A stretch of DNA of 45,959 nt from Mesohalobacter salilacus (GCA_003931895.1 RRZV01000029.1:1-45959), one strand, 5' to 3'. Positions 35,532 to 45,218 are shown, numbered from the stretch's first letter. Notes: generated by a model not told the origin, from the letters alone. Numbers and translations are program-made.

Positions 35532-36833
35532 ATGCCCGATAACACCAGCATAAAACATATCGACTTAAGAAGCGAGGAAGTTCAAGACATTCTGACAAAA
35601 GTCCCACATTGGATGATACGATGGGGCAATGTTTTGTTTTTGTCGCTAATCCTCCTGATTTTATTGCTATCATGGTTTGTGAAATATCCAGACATTATTG
35701 CTTCTGAAGCCATAGTGACGACTAAACTGCCACCACAAAAACTCATAGCGAGAACAACAGCTAAACTTGATACTATTGTAGTCAGTGATAATCAAAAAGT
35801 AAATGATAATCAACTTTTAGCAGTTTTGGAAAATCCTGCAAATTATAAGGATGTTTTAGATTTGAAAAAGATTTTAGGTGAGATACATTTAGATAAAGAC
35901 AGTATTTATTTTCCCATAGATAGAATCCCGGCTATCTTCAATCTTGGTGAAGTGGAAAATGCTTATGTGCAATTTGAAAATGCCTATATTGAATATGAAG
36001 TCAATCAGCAATTAAAACCTTATTCTTATCAAGTTCAAGCTGGCAATTTCACCATTCGGGAACTTGAAACTAGACTTAGAAACCTTTATGCACAATTTGA
36101 TTTAAAACGAAAAGAATTAAAACTTGCTAGAAATGACTTGAAGAGAAATGAAACACTATTTAACAAAGGTGTCATTTCTGCGCAAGAATTTGAAAACAAG
36201 CAATTGATGTTTGCTCAAGCCGAAAGAGATTTTAAAAATTTTCAAACCACACTATCACAAACCAAACAGGCCATCAGTGATGCTAAAAACAATTTAAAAG
36301 GCACCGAAATAGGTCGGATTAAAGACAACAAAATCTTGTTTAGACAAGTAGTTCAAGCTTATAATCAATTGAACTCCAGTATTAAGAATTGGGAGTTTAG
36401 ATTTGTCTTTCGTTCAAATCTTGACGGGAAAGTTAGTTTTTTAAACATTTGGCACAAATCTCAAAATATCAATCAAGGCGATATGGTTTTTACTGTTATT
36501 CCTGATAACTATCAAAACTATGTCGCTCGATTAAAAACGCCAATTCAAAATTCAGGTAAAATAAAAAAGGGACAACCTGTAAATTTAAAACTCAACAACT
36601 ATCCCGACCAAGAATACGGCGTTTTAAAAGGTAAAGTCAATAATATTTCACTTATTCCTGACCAAGAAGGTTTTTACAATATAGAAGTAGATTTACCAGA
36701 AAAGCTGAAAACGACATACGATAAAACTTTAGAGTTTAAACAAGAAATGACAGGCATAGCAGAAATCATCACCGAAGATTTACGATTGATAGAACGGTTT
36801 TTCTATCAGTTTAGAGAACTAGTGAATAGGTGA
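35532..36833 (+). CDS. HlyD-family membrane-fusion protein
   Basis: 433 aa with one membrane helix (about residues 32-50), a biotinyl-lipoyl-like half (KLDTIVVSDNQKVNDNQLLAVLENP), a central coiled-coil region (about 150-270) and a C-terminal half beginning LDGKVSFLNIWHKSQNINQGD. It would link the C39 exporter to an outer-membrane channel for one-step export. No TolC-like gene lies in the locus, so a shared one is expected elsewhere. Confidence 0.88.
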   Translation: MPDNTSIKHIDLRSEEVQDILTKVPHWMIRWGNVLFLSLILLILLLSWFVKYPDIIASEAIVTTKLPPQKLIARTTAKLDTIVVSDNQKVNDNQLLAVLENPANYKDVLDLKKILGEIHLDKDSIYFPIDRIPAIFNLGEVENAYVQFENAYIEYEVNQQLKPYSYQVQAGNFTIRELETRLRNLYAQFDLKRKELKLARNDLKRNETLFNKGVISAQEFENKQLMFAQAERDFKNFQTTLSQTKQAISDAKNNLKGTEIGRIKDNKILFRQVVQAYNQLNSSIKNWEFRFVFRSNLDGKVSFLNIWHKSQNINQGDMVFTVIPDNYQNYVARLKTPIQNSGKIKKGQPVNLKLNNYPDQEYGVLKGKVNNISLIPDQEGFYNIEVDLPEKLKTTYDKTLEFKQEMTGIAEIITEDLRLIERFFYQFRELVNR

Positions 36834-36863
36834 TTTCAGCATCTAATTTTATTCTAACTCATA

Positions 36864-37379
36864 TTAGTTCTTAAACCAACTAGAATATTTCACATAATTT
36901 TCAGCAATTCTTTCAATTTCGCCTTGGGTTAATTCTGGGCTGATGTCTTTTATTTTTTTGGCAGGCACGCCAGCGTAAATACTCCCCGATTCTACTACTG
37001 TATTTTGAGTAAGCACAGCTCCAGCAGCGATGATACTATTTGAATGAATCACACAATTGTCCATCACAATACTGCCCATTCCAATCAATACATTATCATG
37101 AATCGTGCAACCGTGGACAATGGCATTGTGACCAATAGAAACCTTGTTGCCAATATTTGTTGGGTATTTTTGATAAGTGCAATGAATCACAGCACCATCT
37201 TGAACATTGACTTTGTCGCCCATTTTGATATAATGCACATCTCCTCGAATGACAGCATTAAACCAAATACTACATTGTTGTCCCATTGAAACTTCACCTA
37301 CAATAGTTGCATTTTCAGCGATATAACAATCTGATGGTATTTCAGGAGATTTGTTGTTTACGGGAAGAATTATGGGCAT
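36864..37379 (-). CDS. Gamma-carbonic-anhydrase-like hexapeptide protein
   Basis: 171 aa of left-handed beta-helix repeats. Three His zinc-ligand candidates occur in AVIHC, SIGHNAIVHGC and their neighbours. The C-terminal YAGVPAKKIKDIS is typical of the gamma-CA/YrdA group. It could be an anhydrase or a structural relative without activity; the sequence cannot decide. Confidence 0.85.
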   Translation of the reverse strand: MPIILPVNNKSPEIPSDCYIAENATIVGEVSMGQQCSIWFNAVIRGDVHYIKMGDKVNVQDGAVIHCTYQKYPTNIGNKVSIGHNAIVHGCTIHDNVLIGMGSIVMDNCVIHSNSIIAAGAVLTQNTVVESGSIYAGVPAKKIKDISPELTQGEIERIAENYVKYSSWFKN

Positions 37380-37422
37380 GTTTTATAGTTTATGAGTTTA
37401 TAAGTGAGTATATAAGTTTATT

Positions 37423-37465
37423 AACCGCAAATGACGCAAAGGATAGCGAAAGGTTCGCAAAGTTT
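37423..37465. repeat. GCAAA-type repeat, inverted relative of 15190-15229
   Basis: The complement reads AACTTTGCG, then CTTTCGC, CCTTTGCG and TTTGCGGTT, matching the pattern and both ends of the element at 15187-15229 in opposite orientation. It lies in a gap of 181 bp between two minus-strand genes. Confidence 0.55.
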
Positions 37466-37560
37466 TATCAGATAATTTCTTATATTATTTCGTCTTAACT
37501 AAACATACAACTTGTTCTCTACTAATCTCTACCGACTAAAAGCTACCAACTCATAGCTAA

Positions 37561-38874
37561 CTACTCATATCGATGAATCTTAGCACCAATAGCTTTAAGT
37601 CTTTCATCAATATTTTCATATCCACGGTCTATTTGTTCTATGTTGTGTATGGTTGAAGTGCCTTTGGCTGATAAAGCGGCAATCAGCAATGAAATTCCTG
37701 CGCGGATGTCAGGACTCGTCATTGTCGTGGCTTTGAGTTGCGATTTAAAATCGTGACCAATAACCGTAGCTCGATGCGGGTCACATAAGATTATTTTAGC
37801 ACCCATGTCAATCAACTTATCGACGAAAAACAATCGACTTTCAAACATTTTTTGGTGAATCAAAACACTACCGCGAGCCTGTGTAGCAACGACCAACATC
37901 ACACTGAGTAAATCTGGTGTAAAACCAGGCCAAGGCGCATCTGAGATATTCATAATAGATCCATCAATAAAACTGGCTACTTCATAGCCATTTTTATGCT
38001 TAGGAATTAAAATGTCATCTCCTTTTTTCTGAATATCGATACCTAATTTTTTGAAAGTAGCTGGTATGATACCCAAATTTTCCCAGCTCACATTTTTGAT
38101 GGTAATTTCACTTTTGGTCATGGCGGCCAGTCCAATCCACGAACCAATTTCAATCATATCAGGTAAAACTTTGTGTGTACAGCCTTTAAGGTTTTCTACA
38201 CCAGTAATATGAAGAAGGTTTGAACCAATACCCGAAATTTCAGCCCCCATTTTATTCAACATTTTACAGAGTTGTTGAATGTAAGGCTCACAAGCGGCAT
38301 TGTATATTTGAGTTTTGCCTTTAGCAAATACAGCTGCCATAATGATGTTGGCCGTTCCTGTAACAGAAGCTTCCTCAAGCAGCATATCAGTACCTTTAAG
38401 TCCTTTATCTGTTTCTACACCGTAAAATCGTTCTTCTTTGTTGTATCTGAACTTGGCGCCGAGTTTTATAAAACCAGCAAAGTGCGTGTCTAGTCTTCTT
38501 CTACCAATTTTATCGCCACCAGGTCTTGGAATGTAGCCTTTGCCGAACCTTCCGAGAAGTGGACCAACAATCATAATCGAACCTCTTAAGCCGCTACCTT
38601 CTTTTTTAAATTGTTCGCTTTGAAGATAGTCTAGGTTAAGTTCATCACTTTTAAAGCTAAAATGACCTTTGCCGAGTTTTTGAATTTTGACGCCAAGATT
38701 TTCTAAAATATCTATAAGTTTATTGACATCTCTTATGTCAGGAATGTTTTTAATCTCGACCTTTTCAGGTGTCATTAAAACCGCACAGAGAATTTGAAGG
38801 GCTTCGTTTTTAGCACCTTGTGGTGTGATGCTTCCTTTGAGTTGATGACCACCTTCTATAACAAATGAGCTCAT
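37561..38874 (-). CDS. murA: UDP-GlcNAc 1-carboxyvinyltransferase MurA
   Basis: First committed step of peptidoglycan synthesis (enolpyruvyl transfer from PEP). The 437-aa protein has Lys22 in QGAKNEAL and the loop PGGDKIGRRRLDTH. In that loop Asp121 occupies the place of Escherichia coli Cys115, the residue alkylated by fosfomycin, so target-based resistance is expected as in other Asp-type MurA enzymes. The start overlaps the DUF4290 stop by 4 bp (ATGA). Confidence 0.95.
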   Translation of the reverse strand: MSSFVIEGGHQLKGSITPQGAKNEALQILCAVLMTPEKVEIKNIPDIRDVNKLIDILENLGVKIQKLGKGHFSFKSDELNLDYLQSEQFKKEGSGLRGSIMIVGPLLGRFGKGYIPRPGGDKIGRRRLDTHFAGFIKLGAKFRYNKEERFYGVETDKGLKGTDMLLEEASVTGTANIIMAAVFAKGKTQIYNAACEPYIQQLCKMLNKMGAEISGIGSNLLHITGVENLKGCTHKVLPDMIEIGSWIGLAAMTKSEITIKNVSWENLGIIPATFKKLGIDIQKKGDDILIPKHKNGYEVASFIDGSIMNISDAPWPGFTPDLLSVMLVVATQARGSVLIHQKMFESRLFFVDKLIDMGAKIILCDPHRATVIGHDFKSQLKATTMTSPDIRAGISLLIAALSAKGTSTIHNIEQIDRGYENIDERLKAIGAKIHRYE

Positions 38875-39503
38875 TTTTTGTAACGTTTACGACCTTTGTT
38901 TTTATAGTTTTTCTTTGGCTTGCGCTTGACGTGATTTTTAATTAAATCTGAGGCCTCACTTAAGGTTTCATCATCAGATTTTAAAGTTAATTTACCGTCA
39001 CTTAATTCTTCTAAATGTTTAAAAATCACACTGTCTTTAACCGAATCTCTATTCCAATTTAAGAAGCATTTTTTCATGTGATTGGCAATGGTATAGACTA
39101 ATGCTTCTTTTAATTTACCATCTTCGACTTTTATAGCCTCATTAATCATTCGACTGATGTTGTTGCCGTAAAAACGATATTTGGGATGATTTTGAGGATA
39201 GGGCAGAGGTTCAGGTTTTTTAAACAATTCTTCTTTATCCGGAATGTCATAAGGCGCATCAACGTCAAGTTTAAAATCACTTATAATAAAAAGTTGATCC
39301 CACAATTTTTGCTGAAAATCAGTAGCATCTCTGTGATTAGGGTTGATGTTAGCCATGACTTCAACAATGGCATGTGCCATTTGGGTTCGTTTTGATTTGT
39401 CTTCCTCTTTGAGACAATGTTCAACCATTTTTTGAACATGTCTGCCATATTCTGGAATAACAAGTTGGTTGCGTTCTGAGTTGTATTCTAAATGATCTGT
39501 CAA
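38871..39503 (-). CDS. DUF4290 family protein
   Basis: 210 aa with the conserved opening LEYNSERNQLVIPEYGRHVQKM and the NHPKYRFYGNNISRMI block. The C-terminus is a very basic tail (KRKPKKNYKNKGRKRYKK). It is cytoplasmic, Bacteroidetes-restricted as far as I know, and commonly next to murA. Start is TTG at 39503, because no ATG precedes the conserved N-terminus. Function unknown. Confidence 0.85.
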   Translation of the reverse strand: MTDHLEYNSERNQLVIPEYGRHVQKMVEHCLKEEDKSKRTQMAHAIVEVMANINPNHRDATDFQQKLWDQLFIISDFKLDVDAPYDIPDKEELFKKPEPLPYPQNHPKYRFYGNNISRMINEAIKVEDGKLKEALVYTIANHMKKCFLNWNRDSVKDSVIFKHLEELSDGKLTLKSDDETLSEASDLIKNHVKRKPKKNYKNKGRKRYKK

Positions 39504-39545
39504 AATGTAATATTTAGGTTTGCAATGTATAAAATATAGTTTTTA

Positions 39546-39833
39546 TTAAAGTGAAATCACACCTTCTATTTGATAGCCAACAGTTTTATATTTTTCAATT
39601 ACTGCGTTTGGAGTTTCCATATTCAAACGAATAGAAACACTTGTGTACTTGCCTTTAGAAGATTTTTTGGTTTTTATCACAGCTCCGGTATGATTAAAAA
39701 TATCAGAAATTTTTTTGATTTTAGATTGGTCAGTTGGTAAAATAAATTTGAAAATATATTCACTAGGCCAATTTGAAGTTTCTTGTAATCGTTGTTCTAG
39801 TTTATTATAAAATTCTTCGGTATTAGGATTCAA
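39546..39833 (-). CDS. DUF493 (YbeD-like) protein
   Basis: 95 aa with the small alpha-beta fold of the DUF493 family (FKFILPTDQSKIKKISDIF, then KYTSVSIRLNMETPNAVIEKYK). The start is TTG at 39833, the only start before the fold. A TATATTTG box on the minus strand at 39855-39848 lies 15 bp upstream. It is 42 bp ahead of DUF4290 and probably heads that operon. Confidence 0.82.
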   Translation of the reverse strand: MNPNTEEFYNKLEQRLQETSNWPSEYIFKFILPTDQSKIKKISDIFNHTGAVIKTKKSSKGKYTSVSIRLNMETPNAVIEKYKTVGYQIEGVISL

Positions 39834-39929
39834 ATCTCACTTTTTTACAAATATAAGCTTATCTTTTTAGATTAAAATAAGTCGTCTTCATAAATATATT
39901 TATTTTGCAGTTTATAATATTTTGAATTT

Positions 39930-40484
39930 ATGAAATTTGACTCTCAAACGTCCATAGTGCTTTTTATCGGTGCGCCATCAACCGGCAAAACTTCTGTCAT
40001 TAATGCCTTAAAAGAAAAAGCTTATATATGTTACGAAGAAATTTCTCGTCAAGTGACCCAAGAAGCTCGTGATGAGGGTATTGAACATTTGTTTAGAGAG
40101 CAACCCTTGCTATTTAGTGAGAAACTTTTAGAAGGACGAATCCGTCAATTTTTAAGTGCAAAAGCTTTAAATCAGTCGCTAGTATTTATTGACAGAGGTT
40201 TACCAGATATTACGGCATACCTTGATATGATAAAAATGCCTTATCCAGATAAATTTAGTCAAGCTAATCGGGAATACCGATATGATAAAGTGTTTTGGTT
40301 TCCCTTTTGGGAAGACATCTACACATCTGATGAAGAGCGCTACGAAGGTAGACAACTTGCAAAAACCATTGAGAAATATTTGCTAAAAAGTTATAGAGCG
40401 TTGAATTATGATTTAATTGAAATGCCTAAATCTGGTATTGATGAACGCTTAGATTTTTTATTATCTCATTTAAACTTAAAATGA
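39930..40484 (+). CDS. P-loop ATPase/kinase-like protein (AAA_28/NadR-like)
   Basis: 184 aa with Walker A GAPSTGKTS (14-22), a following EEISRQVTQEARDEG, and FIDRGLPDITAYL as the likely Walker B region. The pattern resembles small NTP-binding proteins related to NadR kinase domains. The substrate is not known. Its stop overlaps the recQ start (ATGA). Confidence 0.78.
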   Translation: MKFDSQTSIVLFIGAPSTGKTSVINALKEKAYICYEEISRQVTQEARDEGIEHLFREQPLLFSEKLLEGRIRQFLSAKALNQSLVFIDRGLPDITAYLDMIKMPYPDKFSQANREYRYDKVFWFPFWEDIYTSDEERYEGRQLAKTIEKYLLKSYRALNYDLIEMPKSGIDERLDFLLSHLNLK

Positions 40485-42370
40485 AAAGTCCTTCAGACAT
40501 ATTATACCAATACTGGAAATTTAGCAGCTTTAGAGGACTTCAAAAAGAAGCTATCCAAGCCTGTTTAAATCAACAAGATTGCTGTGTGTTTTTTCCTACC
40601 GGTGGTGGTAAATCTTTGTGCTTCCAAATCCCTGCATTGGCTAAAGACGGAATTTGTATTGTCATTTCGCCTTTGATAAGTTTGATGCAAGACCAAGTGC
40701 AAAACTTAAAGTTAAAGGGAATTAAAGCAATGCATCTTAAAGGTGGTTTGTCTTATGACGTTACGAATAGAATATTTGATAATATTCATAATGCAAAATA
40801 CAAATTTCTATATCTCTCACCTGAAAAACTTCAAAATCCAGTTTTATTAGAACGCCTCAGGTATTTAAACATCAATTTGATTGCTATTGATGAAGCGCAT
40901 TGTATTTCTCAATGGGGTCACGATTTTAGACCTGCTTTTTTAGACATTCATCAATTACGAGACCTGCATCCTCAGGTGCCTATTATGGCGTTGACAGCCA
41001 CTGCAACCCAAAAAGTTCAAGACGATATTAAGACCCAACTCAAGCTTAACAACCCCAAAGTTTTTAAAAGCAGTTTTAAAAGGCCTAATATTTCTATTAA
41101 TGTTTTAAAAACGGACAACAAATGGCAAACCCTGATTCAGCAAATTAAAGCGGCAGAATCTTCAGTGATAGTTTATGTGAGAAGAAGAAAAGTCACTTTA
41201 GAGTTAAAAGAACTTTTAGAGCAAAACGATATTACAGCTGCAGCTTTTCACGGTGGTTTACTCAGTCAAGAACGCCAAGATATTCTTGAGCAATGGTTGA
41301 GTAACCGCACAAAAGTTGTTGTGGCTACTAATGCTTTTGGGATGGGCATTGATAAACCTGATGTAGATTTGGTGTTTCATATGCATTTGCCCGAAAGTCT
41401 TGAAAGTTATTATCAAGAAATCGGCAGAGCAGGCAGAAATGGAAAAAAGGCGAAGGCAACTTTAGTTTTTAACGCTACTGATACTGAAAAGCTAAGGTTT
41501 GTTCATTTAAGATATTTGCCTGATTTAAAATCAATTAAAAAGCTATACAAACATTTGATGAGTTATTTGCAAATAGCTTATGGAGAAGGCGAAGGCGAGG
41601 ATTTTGATATAAATTTGAATCGTTTTTGTCAAAAATACAATCTCAATCTCAGCCAAAGTTTTGAAATTTTTAAACTGTTAGACAGATTGAGTGTAATAAG
41701 TCTTGACCAAAATTATCAGATTAATGCCAAAATGCAAATCCTAATTTCACATCAAAATTTGTTTGAATTTTTAAGGCAAAACAAATCACTTTCAGATTTG
41801 ATGACTTTAATTTTAAGAACTTATGGCGGTATTTTTGATTTAATGACTAAAATTAATTTAGATTTTTTAACTAAGAAGCTTAAAACTAATCAAAAGAACA
41901 TCATTGAAAACTTAAAAACACTGGAGTCAAGAGAAATCATCACTTTAAAACTTCAAGAACAAGATTTAAGTTTGAGAATGCTTCAGCCCAGAGAAGACGA
42001 ACGAAGCATCAATATGCACATCAAGCACATTAAATTATATCGAGAACAAAAAATTAGACAAATCGAAGCAGTTGCTGATTTTGTTCAAAATAACCAAGAT
42101 TGTAGGCAAATGCAGTTGCTTAGGTATTTTGATGAAGAAAATGCTGAACCTTGCGGTGTTTGTTCAACCTGTAGAAACCAACTGAACTCAGGTCTATCAG
42201 ATTTAAAAACCAAAGTTTTAAATGAGATATCTGAATCACCTAAAGCATCGTCAGAACTTTTGCAAAAGCTAAATTGTAATCAAAATGAATTGAAAAGTGT
42301 AATTAAGGAATTATTAGAAAAACAAAATATTAAAATACAGCCAAACAATCATTATAGTATAAAAAAATGA
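40481..42370 (+). CDS. recQ: ATP-dependent DNA helicase RecQ
   Basis: 629 aa superfamily 2 helicase that unwinds 3'-5' in repair and recombination. Motifs: Walker A PTGGGKSLCF, DEAHCISQWGHDFRP, motif III ALTATAT, motif VI QEIGRAGRNGK. Zinc-binding residues of the RQC region are in YFDEENAEPCGVCSTC. There is no obvious HRDC domain. Translation is coupled to both neighbours by ATGA overlaps. Confidence 0.95.
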   Translation: MKSPSDILYQYWKFSSFRGLQKEAIQACLNQQDCCVFFPTGGGKSLCFQIPALAKDGICIVISPLISLMQDQVQNLKLKGIKAMHLKGGLSYDVTNRIFDNIHNAKYKFLYLSPEKLQNPVLLERLRYLNINLIAIDEAHCISQWGHDFRPAFLDIHQLRDLHPQVPIMALTATATQKVQDDIKTQLKLNNPKVFKSSFKRPNISINVLKTDNKWQTLIQQIKAAESSVIVYVRRRKVTLELKELLEQNDITAAAFHGGLLSQERQDILEQWLSNRTKVVVATNAFGMGIDKPDVDLVFHMHLPESLESYYQEIGRAGRNGKKAKATLVFNATDTEKLRFVHLRYLPDLKSIKKLYKHLMSYLQIAYGEGEGEDFDINLNRFCQKYNLNLSQSFEIFKLLDRLSVISLDQNYQINAKMQILISHQNLFEFLRQNKSLSDLMTLILRTYGGIFDLMTKINLDFLTKKLKTNQKNIIENLKTLESREIITLKLQEQDLSLRMLQPREDERSINMHIKHIKLYREQKIRQIEAVADFVQNNQDCRQMQLLRYFDEENAEPCGVCSTCRNQLNSGLSDLKTKVLNEISESPKASSELLQKLNCNQNELKSVIKELLEKQNIKIQPNNHYSIKK

Positions 42371-43314
42371 GAGCACTGAGAATATTATTTATGGGTACGC
42401 CAGAGTTCTCTGTACCTATGTTAGAATCTATCCATCAAAGCGAACATAAATTATTAGCTACTGTTACTGCGCCTGATAAACCTGCTGGTAGGGGCAGAAA
42501 GCTCAATAAATCAGCCGTAAAATTATTTGCTGAACAGCATAATATTAATGTTTTACAACCTACTAATTTAAAGTCTGAAGATTTTTTCAGTCAGCTTAAA
42601 GCCCTAAACCCCAATCTTATTGTTGTTGTAGCATTTAGAATGTTACCCAAACAAGTCTGGCAATTTCCTGAGTTCGGTACTTTTAATTTGCACGCATCCT
42701 TATTGCCTCATTACAGAGGCGCAGCACCTATCAATTGGGCTATAATTAACGGCGAAACTCAAACAGGCTTAACCACTTTTTTTATAGATGATAAAATTGA
42801 CACTGGTCACGTTATTGATAAAATCTCACTACCAATTTTAGAAACAGATAATGTAGAAGATGTTTATAACAAAATGTTACCAAAAGGTGTAGAACTGATT
42901 TTAGAAACTTTAGAAAAAATATCAAAAAACAAGATAGATTTAAAACCTCAATCTGATAGTGAAAATTTAAAAATAGCTCCAAAATTAAATAAAGACAACA
43001 CCAAGATAGATTGGAGTCAATCTGGACAGGATATCTATAATTTGGTTAGAGGGCTTTCTCCCTTTCCTTTAGCCTGGTCAACTCTTGATAATATAAATGA
43101 AAAGATAAATTGTAAAATTTCAAAAGTGAGTTTTCAAAAAGAAAGCCATGAATTAGATAATGGACAAATTATTCTGAAAGACAAAAACTGGCTTGTAGCT
43201 GTAAAAGATGGTTATATTAAAATTGAAAAAATTAAACTTTCAGGAAAACGCCTTCTGAAAACATCAGATTTATTAAATGGATTTACCATAAATGACGGCG
43301 CAATGATGAAATAG
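42367..43314 (+). CDS. fmt: Methionyl-tRNA formyltransferase
   Basis: 315 aa. Formylates the initiator Met-tRNA using formyl-tetrahydrofolate. The core FNLHASLLPHYRGAAPINW (catalytic Asn and His) and TGLTTFFIDDKIDTG are intact, followed by the C-terminal OB-like tRNA-binding domain. Its start overlaps the recQ stop by 4 bp. Confidence 0.95.
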   Translation: MRALRILFMGTPEFSVPMLESIHQSEHKLLATVTAPDKPAGRGRKLNKSAVKLFAEQHNINVLQPTNLKSEDFFSQLKALNPNLIVVVAFRMLPKQVWQFPEFGTFNLHASLLPHYRGAAPINWAIINGETQTGLTTFFIDDKIDTGHVIDKISLPILETDNVEDVYNKMLPKGVELILETLEKISKNKIDLKPQSDSENLKIAPKLNKDNTKIDWSQSGQDIYNLVRGLSPFPLAWSTLDNINEKINCKISKVSFQKESHELDNGQIILKDKNWLVAVKDGYIKIEKIKLSGKRLLKTSDLLNGFTINDGAMMK

Positions 43315-43389
43315 AACAAGATTTGGAGTTGTTTTTGTTAATATTATGTTAAATTTATTAACAATTAATTACATTTATCTGCTAAAGGC

Positions 43390-43419
43390 TTGCATAGATT
43401 GATATTCCATATAAATTTG
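43390..43419 (+). promoter_or_regulatory. Promoter of the HU gene
   Basis: TTG (43390-43392), 19 bp, TAAATTTG (43412-43419): an excellent match to the Bacteroidetes consensus, 41 bp upstream of the ATG. Confidence 0.78.
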
Positions 43420-43460
43420 TAGAGTGTTTATTGTTTAATTAAATCTTAAAAACTATTATT

Positions 43461-43733
43461 ATGAACAAAACAAACTTAATCGATGCGATGGCTGAAGATG
43501 CTGGAGTCTCAAAAGCTGCTGCAAAAAAAGCATTAGAATCATTTTTAGACCACGTAGAAGGCGCTTTGAAAAAAGGAGACAGAGTATCTTTAGTAGGCTT
43601 CGGCTCTTGGTCAGTCTCTCGTAGAGCTGCACGTGAAGGTAGAAACCCACAAACTGGTAAAACTATCAAAATTGCTGCTAAAAATGTAGTTAAATTTAAA
43701 GCAGGTTCTGACTTACAGAAAGCTGTAAACTAA
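43461..43733 (+). CDS. hup: HU-family DNA-binding protein
   Basis: 90-aa nucleoid protein binding DNA as a dimer. The sequence MNKTNLIDAMAEDAGVSKAAAK and the beta-arm region VGFGSWSVSRRAAREGRNPQTG, with the Pro that intercalates DNA, are typical. It has its own strong promoter and terminator. Confidence 0.95.
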   Translation: MNKTNLIDAMAEDAGVSKAAAKKALESFLDHVEGALKKGDRVSLVGFGSWSVSRRAAREGRNPQTGKTIKIAAKNVVKFKAGSDLQKAVN

Positions 43734-43754
43734 ATTTTAACACATAACATTCTT

Positions 43755-43787
43755 AAGGCCTTATTATTTACAATAAGGTCTTTTTTT
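43755..43787 (+). terminator. HU gene terminator
   Basis: AAGGCCTTATT pairs with AATAAGGTCTT (one G-T), 6-nt loop, then a run of T. Confidence 0.88.
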
Positions 43788-43812
43788 ATACAAAAATCTA
43801 TAACTTGCGGTT

Positions 43813-44376
43813 ATGATTTCAAACACAAAAATTCATAAGGGAGATATTTTAATAGGAAAGCCAAGTATTTTAGGTGATATTACTTTTAATAAAGCTGTTA
43901 TACTTATAGCAGACTTTAATGAAGAAGGTGTTGTAGGTTTTATGATTAATAAACCGCTAAATGAAGATTTAAAACAATTGGTTCCTAATGTGCAAAAAGA
44001 TTTTAAAGTTTTTGATGGTGGTCCAGTGGAGCGAGATAAGCTGTATTTTATACATTCAGTTCCTGAGCTTATTTCAGGCGGAATTAAAATCACACACGAC
44101 ATTTATTGGGGAGGTGAGCACAAAGAAGTAATAGATTTATTAAACCAAGACCGTATAAATCAAAACCAGGTTAAGTTTTTTCTTGGCTATTCTGGTTGGT
44201 CATCAGAACAACTTCAAGACGAAATTAACGATGAAGTTTGGATTTTAAAAGACGACATCACAAACCATGAACTTATAAGCTGTTCAGATTCAAGTTTTTG
44301 GAACAAAACCATAAAGTCTCTTGGTGGTGAATATTTAATATGGTCTAATGCGCCAGACAATCCAAACTATAATTAA
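43813..44376 (+). CDS. YqgE/AlgH family protein
   Basis: 187 aa with the family signatures GDILIGKPSILGDITFNKAV, GFMINKPL and VFDGGPVERDKLYFIHS. Function is not established; the Pseudomonas member AlgH was tied to alginate regulation. It converges on the aminotransferase gene, overlapping its 3' end by 4 bp. Confidence 0.88.
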   Translation: MISNTKIHKGDILIGKPSILGDITFNKAVILIADFNEEGVVGFMINKPLNEDLKQLVPNVQKDFKVFDGGPVERDKLYFIHSVPELISGGIKITHDIYWGGEHKEVIDLLNQDRINQNQVKFFLGYSGWSSEQLQDEINDEVWILKDDITNHELISCSDSSFWNKTIKSLGGEYLIWSNAPDNPNYN

Positions 44377-45218
44377 GCCAATCGAGCTTGAGCGTTAAGT
44401 TTTCCTAATAATTCTTTAGCAACGGTATTCTTATATTCTTTTTTACGATATTTTGATATTGGCTTTATGCCTAGAATTGCATTAGTCAAAAACATTTCAT
44501 CTGCTTTTTGAAGCTCAAAAGGTGAAATACTTTCTTCTTGGATTTCAAATTTGTCGGTTTTTTCAATACTATCAATAAGCTTTTCTCTTACTACGCCTTT
44601 TAAACAACCATCTGAAGTAGGTGGCGTTTTTATAATATTTCCTTTGACCAAAAAGATATTGGCATTAGTAAACTCAACCACTGATTTTTTCTCATTAAGT
44701 AGTAAGCAATTATCATAGCCATTTTCTTTGGCGTAAATACTACCCAAAATATTAACTAATTTATTATTGGTCTTCAAAGTTGATAATAATCCTGAGTTTA
44801 TAAAGTGGTCTTTAAATAATTCGATTTCATAAAAATCTTCATTGATAGTGAAAAATGGATTGTCTAAAGGTTGACAAGAAATAAAATAGTCAATATTTCG
44901 ATTTTCAGGATAATACAGACCGCCAGCTTTTCTGCTTACGTTAATTTTTACTTTAGTGGGTTGATTGTCTAAATGGTTTGCTTTGATAAGATTTAATATT
45001 TCACCTTCTAAAAATTCAGGAGAAAACTGCATTGGGATTTGCATTCTCAATAAGCGCATAGAAGACATCAGTCTAAAATAGTGAGTTTCCCAAAATATTA
45101 TTTTTGAATTGATTACTCTTATGGTTTCGAATAAAGCATCACCATATTGAAACCCTCTGTTATTGAAAGGGATTTGAGCGTTTTCAGACTCGAAAAGCTC
45201 ACCGTTTAAGTTAATCAT
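44373..45218 (-). CDS. Class IV PLP aminotransferase
   Basis: 281 aa of the branched-chain/D-amino-acid aminotransferase and aminodeoxychorismate lyase fold. Visible are NRGFQYGDALFETIRV, the PLP lysine in STLKTNNKL (about Lys149), VVEFTNANIFLV and TPPTSDGCLKGVVR. The sequence does not settle the substrate. A neighbouring START-like gene lies 11 bp upstream on the same strand. Confidence 0.88.
   Translation of the reverse strand: MINLNGELFESENAQIPFNNRGFQYGDALFETIRVINSKIIFWETHYFRLMSSMRLLRMQIPMQFSPEFLEGEILNLIKANHLDNQPTKVKINVSRKAGGLYYPENRNIDYFISCQPLDNPFFTINEDFYEIELFKDHFINSGLLSTLKTNNKLVNILGSIYAKENGYDNCLLLNEKKSVVEFTNANIFLVKGNIIKTPPTSDGCLKGVVREKLIDSIEKTDKFEIQEESISPFELQKADEMFLTNAILGIKPISKYRKKEYKNTVAKELLGKLNAQARLA

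Noticed and set aside
43439-43669. Antisense frame across the HU gene
   Set aside because: Fully opposite to HU, which has its own promoter, terminator and clear family match.
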